Counted from the stretch's first letter, positions 1 to 13,333 are shown. The stretch is 64,000 bases of DNA from Ligustrum vulgare (GCA_963555705.1 OY743171.1:26840852-26904851), one strand, 5' to 3'. Numbers and translations are program-made. Notes: a model not told the origin generated them from the letters alone.

Positions 1-571
1 TAACTTTCATCCAAAATTAAAAATGAGGTTTTGAGATATAATTTTGGCCATATTTTATAAAATTGGAAACTCACCCCCGCCACCGCCGCCATCACCACCA
101 CCACCATCACCACCTCCGTCGCGAAATGACACCGGAAAAAGGAGTAGAAATAGGGATGTAATTGGACTGGGTTGGACCACGATCATCCATCGGGGCCCAA
201 CGATCATTCCGCCCCGTTTATATTTTTTTAATAAGAAGAAAATAAAAGAATAATTAACGGGCCCACGGGGTGGAGTACCCGCACCGCAGACCTCTTTTTT
301 TGGAGTGGGGCACCCCTAATGGATTGGGTTCCCATGGATCTGGAATTCGTCAAATTTTTTTATACCATCCCTAAGACCCTTTTCTATGCAAATCGCACGG
401 AGAAATTGGTGCGAAACCACACCAGTTTGGGGAGAGGGAGGTTTCTCCCCCTTTTTTCTAGTACGAAATCTTACAATATTTCAATGCGATTTCACACCGA
501 AAAACGTGGAGTAAACCTCACCCATTGCATCGGTGAGGAGCAACTCTCGTCCCTTTATTGGTGTGATTTTG
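1..571. other. Unassigned flank of element A
   Basis: No gene is recognised. The stretch holds a CCN-rich low-complexity run (about 75-120) and a GC-rich block with gggcccaacg and ggggtggagtacccgcacc. A short open frame at 319-639 crosses into the LTR of element A at 572, so it is not an intact gene. The last five bases (567-571, ttttg) are the left target-site duplication of element A; the same five bases follow its right end at 31856-31860. It could be an old degenerate repeat or low-copy DNA. Confidence 0.5.
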
Positions 572-1253
572 TGTTGGAAAATTGTGTTTTCAAATGGTTT
601 TTCAAATATTTAAAGATGATAGATGAAGTACACAATTAAATCAATAAAAAGAGGTATTGTGTAACGCCCTGAGTTCCGAGGAGCGCGGGAACGTCACTTT
701 TCTAAATTCTTGAATAAACTTTGTGGTGGAAAAATGATTAAATATTAAATATCGCATTTATCGAATAAAAGTTTAGCGATAATTCAAATGGAATAAGTAT
801 TTTCGTACAAATTTGTAAAAATGACAATTCTTGATAAAATGAAATAATCATTTCAAAGTTCACGACTTTTAAAAAAATATCAATTTGTAATTTGCCGTCA
901 TTGCCCATCACTCGCCATCGTCTTCGAAATCTGCAAAAGTTGTTAAAATAACGGGTTGAGCATTTCAAAAATGAAATACTCAGTAGACTCATCGCTAATA
1001 ATTAATCTACAAGATAATTGAACAAGAAATTATGCAAATAATGTAGTGACATTCTTTTCTTATTCATAGGCATCACATAGTGAACACAAATGAACACATT
1101 CTTTTCTTTTCTTGGCTAGCAGATAAGTTATGCCCAGCATAACATAATTCTTTATCTCAAAAGAGATATTCTTTTCTCATGCAATTAAGCATAAAATCAC
1201 ACAGATCTACATAACATATGCAATTATAATATAAATCAATTAGTGGGGGCGAG

Positions 1254-3839
1254 TGTAACGCCCCGAGTTCCTAGGAGCCGGGAACGTCACTTTTCTAAAT
1301 TCTTGAATAAAACTTTTTGTTGCGGAAAATGATTAAATATTAAATATCGCATTTATTGAATAAAAGTTTAGCGATAATTCAAATTGAATAGGTAAATTCG
1401 TACAAAGTTATAAAAATGACAATTCTTGATAAAATGAAATAATTATTTCAAAGCTCACGACTTTTAAAAATATCAATTTGTAATTTTTCGTCATTGCCCA
1501 TCACTCGCCACCGTCTCCGAAATCTGTAAAAGATTTTTAAAAACGGGTTGAGCATTTCATAGAAATACTCAGTAGACTCGCGCATAATAATCATTTAACG
1601 TTATAAATTAAAACACATAATCATGATATTCAAGTCTCAGGTGTCTAACGATCACCAGTATTCTCATGAACATAAAGTTCAAGTTCTCATGCATTTAAGC
1701 AAGTAATTCTCATGAACATAAAGTTCAAGTTCTCATGCATTTAAGCAAGTAATTCTCATGAACATAAAGTTCAAGTTCTCATGCATTTAAGCAAGTAATT
1801 CTCATGAATACAATCATACATGCTAAACTTATAAATCAAATAATTATTGATGCGCACTTTTGAAAAACGTAAATTTGTAGATAAGAGTCTACCTTAAATC
1901 CGACGAGTGCAAAGTTGAGCGGGAAACGACTTAACTCCTTTAAAATCTCCGTACGCTTCGTCTAGCCAATTAGAAGATCAAGTCGAATTAGTCTTTTGAA
2001 ATCTATAGTTTAAAATGATATATTACAATTTGGGGACTTAAATTGATGATTTGAAAGTTCAGGGACTGAAATGAATACTTTGAAAGTTCAGGGACTAAAA
2101 TGAATACTTTTCAAACTTGCGAGACTAACATGTAAATTCTCAAAAACTGGGTCGAAGTTCAAAATGAATATTAAATTGTGGGGCTTGAAATAAGTGATTT
2201 TAAAACTATAGGGATCCATTTGAAACACTTTAAAACTTTGAGGTACTGAAATAGATAACTTGTAAAACTTGAACTTAAAATCAAATGAATTAAATCTACA
2301 GGGACTGAAATGAGTTTGATACTTAGGGTTAAAATAATAACTTTTGAAACTTAAAGTAAGATTTAAAACATTTAAACTGTAGGGACTGTTTTAGATTATT
2401 TTTAAAACTTGAGGACTAATTTGAAACAATTTAAAACCTCAGGGACCAAGCTGAAATTCTGAATAATCAAAATTAAATAAAACCCCTCTCACTCTATCTC
2501 TCTACCATATCGGACGCAGAGAGAGGGGAGGAGCGAGCGACGCCGGCGAGGTCCCCCCTCTGCGCAACTGCGATTTCGCCGGTGAAACGCCGGCGCTGGA
2601 CGCAGCGAGCGACGGCCAAGGAAGGGAGTCGGATTTTTTTGGGATCAGGGTGCGGGAGTAGGTGCGAATCCGAAGTGCAACCGAGGCTTGATTGAGCGAT
2701 CTGGGTCTGAAATTCCGGCGAATAGGTCGGCGGTAGAGGTAAGTTTCTGGGTTTATTTGATTCTTGGGTTTATTGATTTGGTTTTGGTTGGGATTGGGCA
2801 GTGATGATGCTGGGTGTGTGTGGTGGTGTCGCGGCGGAATTGTGGCGGTGGTTGTGACTGTGGTGCTTGGTGGTGATGATGATGATGATGATGATGATTA
2901 TGATTGGTGTTTGGGTTTGAGTCTCGGTTGAGAGGGCAGTGGGCGAAAGTGGTTGCGGTGTCTGTGTGTGGTGGTGGCTGCGGTAGAGGTCGTGGTTTGG
3001 GCGTGGTGATGATGGTGCTGATGATGACGATGAATGGCTAGGCAGTGGAGGCCGATGGTGTGAACTGTGGTGTTGTACGGTGGTGATGACTGGTTTGTGG
3101 GCGTGATGGTGATGATTACTACTGTGGTTGATTGCAAATTGGTTGATGGTGGTTCTTGCAGAGGAGTTCAGGATGGTTCATGGTGATTGGGTGGGGTTCT
3201 TGGTTGTGGATGGTTGATGGGAATGGAGGTGAAGGTGATTGGTAGTGATGGTGGCTGAGGTGCTCAAGTCTTGGCAATGAGGGTGGTTGCTTGGTCGAAA
3301 ATGGTTGAGGCAGTGGAGTTGGATGTTTAGGATTAAGAGTCTGCAGGTTTATGTGATGATGATGAAGGTGAGGAAGGAGGTGGTAGTGGTGTCGGTTGGA
3401 GAATTCTGGTTGTGCATAGGGGGAAGAAGTCTGAAGAAAATAGGGAGGGGGGCAATAAGGTATGGGTTGGGTGTTGGGGAGTGTTGGTGGAAGTATGGGT
3501 TGAAGTAGAATATTTTGGGTATTTTATGGGGTTTGAAACACAAGGAACGGAAATCGAGAAATTAATACGCGTGAATTCAACTGAGTTGGGAAAAATGGAT
3601 CTGATAAAATAAGCTTAACACGATTTGGATTTTAAAACGGTTTTGAAAGAAATAAATAAATAAATGATATAATTTTAGAAATTCGGGAATTTATTTAAAA
3701 TTGAATTAACTCGATATTTCTCGACTTGGCTAGACGAACGCGTCGTGACGTTAACTTAAAATGGATGAGATCGCAGCGACACGCTTTTCGAAACTTTAAA
3801 AATAAATATTAAATTGCGTAAAAATTCTTGGTCGCTACA
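1254..3839 (-). repeat. T1 LTR, left copy (3' LTR in element sense)
   Basis: The LTR has TGTA..TACA ends. In element sense it starts TGTAGCGACCAAGAATTTTT and ends CGGGGCGTTACA. It contains three tandem 46-bp units at 1660-1797, a run of degenerate 26-30-bp repeats built on 'ggactaaaatgaatacttt' at about 2040-2460, and a GC-rich block (2500-2620) followed by GGT/GAT-rich sequence. Small open frames in the latter (for example 2898-3137 minus, rich in His/Thr) are low-complexity artefacts. Confidence 0.9.
1660..1797. repeat. 46-bp tandem repeat x3 in T1 LTR
   Basis: Three uninterrupted copies of a 46-bp unit beginning attctcatgaacataaag. The same array is at 8619-8756 in the other LTR. The solo LTR S1 does not show the array at the matching place, so the amplification is specific to this lineage. 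Confidence 0.9.
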
Positions 3840-3856
3840 ACCTTACCCCCTTAAAA
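3840..3856 (-). promoter_or_regulatory. T1 polypurine tract
   Basis: On the minus strand the sequence reads ..ttttaagggggtaaggt directly before the LTR start TGTAGCGACC. It follows a 'ttcgaggacgaaat' stretch typical of the 3' end of Tekay/Del elements. It would prime plus-strand DNA synthesis. Confidence 0.85.
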
Positions 3857-3857
3857 T

Positions 3858-4400
3858 AATTTCGTCCTCGAAATTAAACTTACTTGATCTGTTCTTTCTG
3901 GATACTTAACCAGACTTCTTCTTCTTCTTTATCTCAGATAGCCTTATCGCTATCATGTCTACCTCACTGGACTTTGACTAATGGAATCTCTTTGTTTCTT
4001 AAGACATGGACTTTTCTCTCTACTATGCACATAAGTGTCTCTTCTTAAGTCAAATTCTTCTTCACTGAAATAGACTGATAATTCACCACATGACTAGGAT
4101 CACGAACGTACCCTCTTAACAGAGAAACATGAAAAATATCGTGAACAACTGCAAGTTCTGGTGGCAAAGCCAACAATAAGCCACATTATCCACTTCTCTA
4201 GTATTTCAAATGGTCCGATGAAACAATACCAAATTTCCCGTTCTTGTCGAAACGAAAATTACCCTTCATAGGAGTTACTTTCAAGAACACTTTCTCTCTG
4301 ATCTCAAATATCAAGTCTTCTATTCTTTGATCGGCATAACATTTCTGTCTGTCTTGGGCAGCTCTAATTCGTACTCTGATCTTTCTCAATAGCATCAACT
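3858..4400 (-). pseudogene. T1 integrase C-terminus and chromodomain remnant
   Basis: Reading the minus strand from 4398, an open stretch of 66 codons contains RIRAAQDRQKCYADQR followed by VFLKVTPMKG, the integrase C-terminal region of Tekay/Del chromoviruses. After frame changes the reading continues through VHDIFHVSLLRGYV and a chromodomain-like stretch HVLRNKEIPLVKVQ up to the polypurine tract. Multiple stops and frameshifts make it non-functional. Such a chromodomain would normally guide integration to marked chromatin. The assignment comes from motif recognition. Confidence 0.8.
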
Positions 4401-7400
4401 GTTCTTCTCAATTAATTCTGAACCCAATGATTTCTTCTCATTAACTTCATCCCACTCGATTGGCGATCAACATCGCCATCCATACAAAGCTTCATAGGGT
4501 GCCATACCAATGGTAGCTCGAAAATTATTTGTTGTAGGCAATCTCTACTGATAGAAAATGTATCTCTCAATTACCATTTGAGTCTAGAACACATGCCATA
4601 AGCATATCTTTCAATGTCTGAATCTGGAGATGGTATAATTTAGTACCCATTGCCACATGTAAACTGTTCCAAATCTCGAAGTAAAACTCGAATCTCTATC
4701 CGAAAAATGAACACTAACAATACATGAAATCGGACAACCTCTCTAACATATATCTGTACCTCATACGAAGCTATGCGAAAATACGCTCGATAGCTATTGA
4801 GTAGAACTAAATCAATCATCCGTCATTATCCAACTTATTAACTCATTCATTAACCTTCTACTCCCAAACTTTCCAGAATCTATACTGATATCGAATCCAC
4901 GATATAAACATCAATTATTCAAATGCTTAAACTAGAAACCAAGAAGATTGATCAAGAATAATACCTTATCACCCAAAACATAGAAACGCGGTATCAATTC
5001 CAAAACATTTGGGTACAAACTCAAACTTGGCAGAATCTTTCTGAAGAGATTTACAAACGAAATCATTTCTAAACTCAACTGAAACTTCCCTTTCAAGATG
5101 AAGGAATTCAAACTTAAATCCTTTAGTCCATACTTTTAAATCATGTATCAAGTACTTGATATCACATACTCATTCTAGCTGAGGACAAAGGTACTTACTT
5201 AAATTATCATCATAAGAATCAGATATGATATTCTCAACTTAAGAAACCTCACTCACTTCCCAATCTGAAGTTCCATATACAATATCTCCTCTTCTCCAAC
5301 TTCAAATCATGTCACACTATGAACAATACTCTGATTAAATCTATCACCAATAAATAAGACTCCTGCGAACCATATAAGATTCTTCATCAAGTTTACTTAA
5401 CCCAAAGATACAATTCCATTATAAGAAAAAGTCACGCAACTGATCTTCTCAAGTTTCCATTATTGTTGCAAAATATCTTACTCACATCAAAAGTACAACT
5501 GATAACAAGTAATCGAAACTGCATAACCAAAATCTTAAATAAATCTCTATATCTTATGACTCAAAATGAAAATTCTCAATCGCAAGTAATATTTCACCAT
5601 AATGCAATAACCCATCAAAATGAGATCAATTGACTCCATATATTCACACAATCCTTCGCGGGATAACCATAACATCTATTACCCGTCTAGTCACCATATC
5701 TTGTAGTAATCATGTAACATGTCACTTATCGTCGCATCATATGACCTCAAATAATCATATCAATCTCTCTAAGATTTCAATATAATAACCATCATCTCTA
5801 TCACGTGAACCTTGTACGTCAATCTGCTCACTAAGATTATATATCAATCTCTTAAACTAAATAAATCTTGGATTCTGTCATATGTCACTATTTCTGCACA
5901 CTACTCCGTAATAAGGCATTACTGTGAAGTCTGATCCTCATTCCACAAATTCTATCCATAAGGACAAATACATAAAATTTCATTTCTTATTCTCGAACCA
6001 AGATACCATTAGTAACTCTTTCCAAAATTTCCAGGTAGGATCTTATCATAAACTTTCCTCCGTTCCAATGCATTACTTCTGCAATACTTGAGCAAATTTA
6101 GGACCTGATAAAATTTCTGTCATCACTTTCTTCTAACAATTTTCTCTCATGATCTTCTAATATCATAAATGAAAACTTATTGTATATCCGTGAATCGTTC
6201 ACTGATCACGAGGCAATCCCGATTTTCCATGACTGAGACTCATCTTTCCTCGAATTCTACTTAGAACCAAATATAGCATAACTGATTCATGAAAAGTCAA
6301 CTTACTTCATAATCTCAATACATCGCCACCTTCAGTTCTCATCATCACATTACTCCTTATAATCATCTATTGCACCCTTAATATTCAAACGACTTTATGA
6401 CCATCATCATTGTCTCACATAATCTCAAACATTCGATCATATGTACCCAATTTCTCACTATAACAAATCTCGATACCTTTAAGGGCATCTCACTGTAAAA
6501 TACTTCCAGTATCTCTCATTCGTGACAACTGACTTTTCCAAATAATCATATTACTTGTAAATAACCAAATCTTACGCATCATCTACCAATCAACTTCCAA
6601 AACAAATCAACAGTATTATCATATATCCTCATCATTTCTAATATTCTCCAATACAAGTGATCATCTCCAACTAGTACTCAATTCGTTCTCAAAATAATCA
6701 AGATTCTTCTCAATAACACCATAATATTTGTCTTCACTGTCTTTCAAAATATAATTTGACATTTCCCAATGTATGCATCAATTCATCACATCACTTCACG
6801 TATATCTTGATATCCCAAAAGTTGTATACATCATCTTGTTTGAAATTTTGAGACAAGGAGAGCACCTCAATAAAACTATATCCATTACAAAATGATCATA
6901 CTTCGAAGAAGCCAAAAATATCTCAAGAGTCATTATCCCTCTATATCACTTACTAAATCTTGCTTGCGGTGTAAATGAACTTGCAAGTCTAACCTCAATT
7001 CTCTTAGTTGGTTGCTCTACCATACCTTGCTCTTAACTTAAAATGATAAAATTCTGGACAGAGTCTCCCTTGTAATTTGAACTTATCCAACCCGTGGGTA
7101 TACTTCATAACCATCAATAACAACCTGTAGTTATACTCCACATCTGACCACCACGATTAAATATTGGCAACAATTCCAACTTACTTCAATACTACCAAAA
7201 TATCCCAGAAAGTTAATTCATCATTCCTCAACATAACGATCTCAAATTATATTTTCCAATATCACGATATCACTTCTTCAATACATTAATTGGCTCAAAT
7301 GACCACTCATTCATCATACTTATAAAATATATGCCACAAATCAATATCTCCAAAATTTCTTCACAAGGTCAAACTTCATAATCAATTTCTCTTCAACATA

Positions 7401-7535
7401 GAGGAATAATTCACTTACTCAAACACAATATCAATTCTTAATTCTCAATAATTTAGAATCAAAACTTTAAATCTCAAAGTTCATAATTCTTCTCATACAA
7501 GTCTCAATAAAATCATATTACTCATAATCGCAACA
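4401..7535. other. T1 interior without recognisable coding
   Basis: About 3.1 kb of CA/TA-rich sequence with stops in all frames. Parts of it, near 5340-6820, are clearly similar to the T2 interior near 25790-26990, for example the shared stretch catatcaatctctctaagat (at about 5757 and 25948). This suggests a common non-coding body rather than random decay of unrelated sequence. Confidence 0.6.
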
Positions 7536-7536
7536 T

Positions 7537-7635
7537 CTCATCACATCTTCATAAAATTGGCTTGCTATCTCTCGTTGATATATTCCGAAAATATTGTCTA
7601 ATCCTTTCTTTTGACTTCTCGTAAATGGTGCCATG
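7537..7635 (-). pseudogene. Possible Gag start remnant of T1
   Basis: A minus-strand start at 7635 opens MAPFTRSQKKGLDNIFGIYQ and is lost within about 35 codons. The position, between the primer site and the rest of the interior, is where a Gag would begin. The resemblance to a Gag N-terminus is weak; chance is possible. Confidence 0.3.
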
Positions 7636-8196
7636 TCTAAAATAAATTATGCAAAGTCCAGTTAGGGTTCATCATTTCTAAGTTCGAGGACAAAAATTAT
7701 TATAAAATCATTCTTAAGTCATATTATTCCCATTATGCTCAACACTCGTTCTCTTTCTTTTCTTTTCTTTCTGAAAAAATTTCTCGTTATGCTTCAAAAC
7801 TCATTTCTTTCTTTCTTATTCGGATAAAATCTCTTTCTCTTTAGTAACGACCCGGCTCCCTCGCTGGGGACTTATCCGAGTCGTACTCATAGTCTTTACT
7901 TCTTTCTCATGCATTTAAGCAAGTAAGTTTTAACAAGCATAACGTCATCATAAATCTTCTTTCTCTTTCTCATAAATCATTAAAATAAGTATCCGAAATA
8001 CTCTTCATTCTTTCTCATAAATCAGTAAAATAAGTATTCGAAATACTGAAATAACTTTAAACATCTTATACTTCTTTACCTCGGAGTCGGTGGAACGAAT
8101 GATGGCAGTGGCAATCTTCATTAATAATTACATAACGAAAAACGTTTTCTTGAAAATTTCTTTTTGAAAACTTACCAGTCTACAGAAACGCAGACT

Positions 8197-8209
8197 GGCT
8201 CTGATACCA
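8197..8209 (-). promoter_or_regulatory. T1 primer binding site (initiator tRNA-Met)
   Basis: The minus strand reads TGGTATCAGAGCC, the standard plant initiator tRNA-Met primer site, three bases inside the right LTR. It fixes the orientation of T1. Confidence 0.93.
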
Positions 8210-8212
8210 AGT

Positions 8213-10798
8213 TGTAACGCCCCGAGTTCCTAGGAGCCGGGAACGTCACTTTTCTAAATTCTTGAATAAAACTTTTTGTTGCGGAAAATGATTAAATATT
8301 AAATATCGCATTTATTGAATAAAAGTTTAGCGATAATTCAAATTGAATAGGTAAATTCGTACAAAGTTATAAAAATGACAATTCTTGATAAAATGAAATA
8401 ATTATTTCAAAGCTCACGACTTTTAAAAATATCAATTTGTAATTTTTCGTCATTGCCCATCACTCGCCACCGTCTCCGAAATCTGTAAAAGATTTTTAAA
8501 AACGGGTTGAGCATTTCATAGAAATACTCAGTAGACTCGCGCATAATAATCATTTAACGTTATAAATTAAAACACATAATCATGATATTCAAGTCTCAGG
8601 TGTCTAACGATCACCAGTATTCTCATGAACATAAAGTTCAAGTTCTCATGCATTTAAGCAAGTAATTCTCATGAACATAAAGTTCAAGTTCTCATGCATT
8701 TAAGCAAGTAATTCTCATGAACATAAAGTTCAAGTTCTCATGCATTTAAGCAAGTAATTCTCATGAATACAATCATACATGCTAAACTTATAAATCAAAT
8801 AATTATTGATGCGCACTTTTGAAAAACGTAAATTTGTAGATAAGAGTCTACCTTAAATCCGACGAGTGCAAAGTTGAGCGGGAAACGACTTAACTCCTTT
8901 AAAATCTCCGTACGCTTCGTCTAGCCAATTAGAAGATCAAGTCGAATTAGTCTTTTGAAATCTATAGTTTAAAATGATATATTACAATTTGGGGACTTAA
9001 ATTGATGATTTGAAAGTTCAGGGACTGAAATGAATACTTTGAAAGTTCAGGGACTAAAATGAATACTTTTCAAACTTGCGAGACTAACATGTAAATTCTC
9101 AAAAACTGGGTCGAAGTTCAAAATGAATATTAAATTGTGGGGCTTGAAATAAGTGATTTTAAAACTATAGGGATCCATTTGAAACACTTTAAAACTTTGA
9201 GGTACTGAAATAGATAACTTGTAAAACTTGAACTTAAAATCAAATGAATTAAATCTACAGGGACTGAAATGAGTTTGATACTTAGGGTTAAAATAATAAC
9301 TTTTGAAACTTAAAGTAAGATTTAAAACATTTAAACTGTAGGGACTGTTTTAGATTATTTTTAAAACTTGAGGACTAATTTGAAACAATTTAAAACCTCA
9401 GGGACCAAGCTGAAATTCTGAATAATCAAAATTAAATAAAACCCCTCTCACTCTATCTCTCTACCATATCGGACGCAGAGAGAGGGGAGGAGCGAGCGAC
9501 GCCGGCGAGGTCCCCCCTCTGCGCAACTGCGATTTCGCCGGTGAAACGCCGGCGCTGGACGCAGCGAGCGACGGCCAAGGAAGGGAGTCGGATTTTTTTG
9601 GGATCAGGGTGCGGGAGTAGGTGCGAATCCGAAGTGCAACCGAGGCTTGATTGAGCGATCTGGGTCTGAAATTCCGGCGAATAGGTCGGCGGTAGAGGTA
9701 AGTTTCTGGGTTTATTTGATTCTTGGGTTTATTGATTTGGTTTTGGTTGGGATTGGGCAGTGATGATGCTGGGTGTGTGTGGTGGTGTCGCGGCGGAATT
9801 GTGGCGGTGGTTGTGACTGTGGTGCTTGGTGGTGATGATGATGATGATGATGATGATTATGATTGGTGTTTGGGTTTGAGTCTCGGTTGAGAGGGCAGTG
9901 GGCGAAAGTGGTTGCGGTGTCTGTGTGTGGTGGTGGCTGCGGTAGAGGTCGTGGTTTGGGCGTGGTGATGATGGTGCTGATGATGACGATGAATGGCTAG
10001 GCAGTGGAGGCCGATGGTGTGAACTGTGGTGTTGTACGGTGGTGATGACTGGTTTGTGGGCGTGATGGTGATGATTACTACTGTGGTTGATTGCAAATTG
10101 GTTGATGGTGGTTCTTGCAGAGGAGTTCAGGATGGTTCATGGTGATTGGGTGGGGTTCTTGGTTGTGGATGGTTGATGGGAATGGAGGTGAAGGTGATTG
10201 GTAGTGATGGTGGCTGAGGTGCTCAAGTCTTGGCAATGAGGGTGGTTGCTTGGTCGAAAATGGTTGAGGCAGTGGAGTTGGATGTTTAGGATTAAGAGTC
10301 TGCAGGTTTATGTGATGATGATGAAGGTGAGGAAGGAGGTGGTAGTGGTGTCGGTTGGAGAATTCTGGTTGTGCATAGGGGGAAGAAGTCTGAAGAAAAT
10401 AGGGAGGGGGGCAATAAGGTATGGGTTGGGTGTTGGGGAGTGTTGGTGGAAGTATGGGTTGAAGTAGAATATTTTGGGTATTTTATGGGGTTTGAAACAC
10501 AAGGAACGGAAATCGAGAAATTAATACGCGTGAATTCAACTGAGTTGGGAAAAATGGATCTGATAAAATAAGCTTAACACGATTTGGATTTTAAAACGGT
10601 TTTGAAAGAAATAAATAAATAAATGATATAATTTTAGAAATTCGGGAATTTATTTAAAATTGAATTAACTCGATATTTCTCGACTTGGCTAGACGAACGC
10701 GTCGTGACGTTAACTTAAAATGGATGAGATCGCAGCGACACGCTTTTCGAAACTTTAAAAATAAATATTAAATTGCGTAAAAATTCTTGGTCGCTACA
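8213..10798 (-). repeat. T1 LTR, right copy (5' LTR in element sense)
   Basis: 2586 bp, the same length as the left copy and apparently identical base for base by eye. It abuts the primer site at its left edge and the gcgag duplication at its right edge. It would carry the promoter for T1. Confidence 0.92.
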
Positions 10799-11059
10799 GC
10801 GAGTCTACCTTAAATCCGACGAGTGCAAAGTTGAGCGGGAAACGACTTAAATTCTTTAAATCTCCGTACGCCTCATCAGCCAATAAATTAAATTAGTCTT
10901 TAGAAATTTATAGTTTAAAAATGATAATTTACAATTTGAGGACTAAAATTGATGTTTTGAAAGTTGAGGGACTAAAATGAATACTTTGAAAGTTGATGGA
11001 CTAAAATGAATACTTTGAAAGTTGATGAACTAAAATGAATACTTTTGAAAGTTGATATT

Positions 11060-11064
<5 letters not shown>

Positions 11065-11122
<58 letters not shown>
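11065..11122. repeat. (AT)n microsatellite in S1
   Basis: About 58 bp of uninterrupted AT dinucleotides inside the S1 solo LTR. T1's LTRs have no such tract at the equivalent place. Confidence 0.95.
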
Positions 11123-11124
<2 letters not shown>

Positions 11125-13174
11125 TTTTAAATCAATATGAACAAAATCAAAAGACTTTAAAATATGGGGGCTTAAATGATTGCTTTTAAACCTTTGGGGA
11201 CTAAAATGTAAATCTTTTAAAAGATGGGTCGGAGCTCAAAACGAATATTAAACAATAGGACTGAAATAATAGATTTTAAAAATGAAAGGGCTAATTAAAA
11301 CTCATTTAAAACTTAAGGACTGAAATTGATGATTTGAAACCAAAAGGGAATGAATTGATCATTTTTCAAACGTAGGGACCAAAGTGTAAATTTTCGAAAC
11401 TCAAAATATATTCTCAGATTTCTCTCTCTCTCTTTACCACTTCGATCTACAATTCAGACGATGAGAGAGAGAGAGGCAACTGGCGAGCGAAAAAACAGGG
11501 AAGAAGACCGGTGGTTACTGCTGGCCCATTCCGTCGGCGATTTCACGACGGTATCACCGCCGTCGTGTGGCGGTGATAAGGAGGAAGAGGTGGTGGTAAG
11601 AGGGTAAGGTTTGGTTTGTTTTAAGCGGCTGATTTATGTGGATTATGAGAAGACAGTGGAGGTGGTTACGGTGGTGCGCGGACTTAGAGCTAGGCAGTAG
11701 CGGTGGTGATGATTTGAGTTCTTGACATTTGGTGGTGACTCTGTTGGTGAAGAAGGTAGTGATGGCATTGGGTGTTGATTTGGGGCTACAACGAATCTTG
11801 GGTGTAGCTTGTGGTTCTGTATTGATTCGGTAGTGGTGATTGGTTTTTTTTTTGTAGAAATTATGGTTTAGGTGGTGTGGTTGAATTGTGGTTGCAGACA
11901 ATTGGTTTGAGGAAATCTGATGATGGTGGTGATAGTTGATTTGCAAATTTGGTTTTAGATTGATGTATATGATGGTGGTTGAAATTGGCATTGATGGTTG
12001 ATAAATCCAGTGTTACAGTGAGGTTGGTTTGATAGTGATAAAACAGTGATGGCGTCTGTGGCTTAAATGGTTGGTTGGTGACTGATGATGGTGGTATTGG
12101 GGATGAAGGTGGAAGTGGATGGCTGGTGATGCTGGTTGGTGCAGTGTGGTGAGGTTGGCCAGGCTTTGATGTATTGAGACTTTGGTTGCAGAGAAATTGG
12201 GTTGGTTTGGCAGTGATGGAGCTGCAGGTGGTTTTGGGCTATGGAGATGGAGGTAGTGGTGATGATGATGGAGGCAGAGTGGTGTTGCCGGTTGGTTTGC
12301 AGTGGATGGATTCCGGTGATGGTTATGGCAGGATCTTAATGGTGGTTTGTGATGCTGGTTTTGGAGTTCAACCGGGGCAGGGGTGATGGCTGGATTGAGA
12401 AATTGCAGGTGATAACATTTTGGTAGTAATTGTGGTTTGACAGTGGTGATGATCTTGCAAATGGAAATTGCTGGCAATGGAAATTGTATTGGATGGAGTT
12501 GAATTGGAGGGGACTGAGAGGAACTGGCCGTGATTGTGATGGAGAAGGCCTGGAGACAAATTTGCTGCAGACAATGGAAGTTTTGTGATGATAATGATGG
12601 TGCTTAGTGTGATCCAGTTGTTCATGTGTGAAGATGCTGAAATCTTGGTATTAAATTAGGAATTATAGGAAAGAATAATGGAAAACATCCTAATTGATTG
12701 ATATGGAAATGATGATGGAATTGGTGTAAAGATATGATAGTTGATTAGATTAATTTGTAAATTTTGATATATATTTTGGACTGAAAATAAATTTGAGAAT
12801 GAATAAATCTTGAAATAAAATTTGAATTTCGTATTTTGGACTTAAAATAATTTAATAAGGAAAAATGGAGATATTTTTAATAAATTTAGAATTTAAAATG
12901 ATTTTGAAAATAATAATTTGAATAAATAATTAAAATACTATAATTTTAGAAATTCGGACATTTAATTTAAAATCGAACGAATTCAACATTTCTTGATATT
13001 TCACAACTTGGCTAGACGAGCGCGTCATGACGTTAACATAAAAATAAATGGGTGAGATAGCAGCGACACGATTTTCTAAATATTAAAGTAATTATTAATT
13101 GCGTAAAAATTCTTGGTCGCTACATATTGAAAAGGAAGACAAAAGAATGAGAAAATCGGAACATAGATGGCCAT

Positions 13175-13333
13175 GCGATCGCATGGCATTGGGTTCATGC
13201 GATCGCATTAAAGGATTATTATAAAACAGAATGATTTTCTGCTATGCCATGCGATCGCATAAAAGGATTATTATAAAGCAGAATGATTTTTCGCTATGCC
13301 ATGCGATCGCATGGCACATAACCATGCGATCGC
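13175..13333. repeat. GCGATCGC palindrome array in A 5' LTR
   Basis: Perfect GCGATCGC cores start at 13175, 13199, 13251, 13303 and 13326. Most extend to CATGCGATCGCATG or the full 16-bp CCATGCGATCGCATGG. The first two are 24 bp apart and the last two 23 bp apart, so they form pairs; the single at 13251 belongs to a duplicated unit. The array lies about 110-270 bp upstream of the TATA box, in the U3 part of the LTR. Confidence 0.92.

Larger units (their letters stand above)
1254..10798 (-). mobile_element. Element T1: full-length Tekay/Del-like gypsy element with decayed interior
   Basis: Two LTRs of 2586 bp (1254-3839 and 8213-10798) flank a 4373-bp interior; target duplication gcgag (1249-1253 and 10799-10803) is exact. 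A minus-strand primer site complementary to initiator tRNA-Met lies at 8197-8209 and the polypurine tract at 3840-3856, so transcription is on the minus strand. Every landmark and open frame in the two LTRs is offset by exactly 6959 and I saw no difference between them, implying a very recent insertion. The interior nevertheless retains only broken coding remnants (integrase C-terminus/chromodomain, a possible Gag start), so it was presumably mobilised by enzymes from another copy. Confidence 0.92.
660..13124 (-). mobile_element. Solo LTR S1, Tekay/Del-like (interrupted by T1)
   Basis: The blocks 660-1253 and 10804-13124 form one LTR reading TGTAACGCCC at the left and ..GGTCGCTACA at the right on the plus strand, so its sense is on the minus strand. 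The flanking duplication tattg (655-659 and 13125-13129) is exact, and the flanks rejoin into continuous element A LTR sequence. There is no internal region, so it is a solo LTR left by LTR-LTR recombination. It is clearly related to but diverged from the T1 LTRs and contains an (AT)n tract. T1 is inserted in it with duplication gcgag. Confidence 0.9.

Noticed and set aside
319..639. 106-codon frame at the left edge
   Set aside because: Runs across the boundary into the LTR of element A, so it was not an intact gene before insertion.
2898..3137. His/Thr-rich open frame, minus strand, repeated at 9857-10096
   Set aside because: Translation of GGT/GAT-rich low-complexity LTR sequence; identical because the LTRs are identical.
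11554..12625. Overlapping His/Pro/Asn-rich minus-strand frames of up to 154 codons
   Set aside because: Low-complexity part of the S1 solo LTR; no domain, and the same region in T1 LTRs does not keep the frames.
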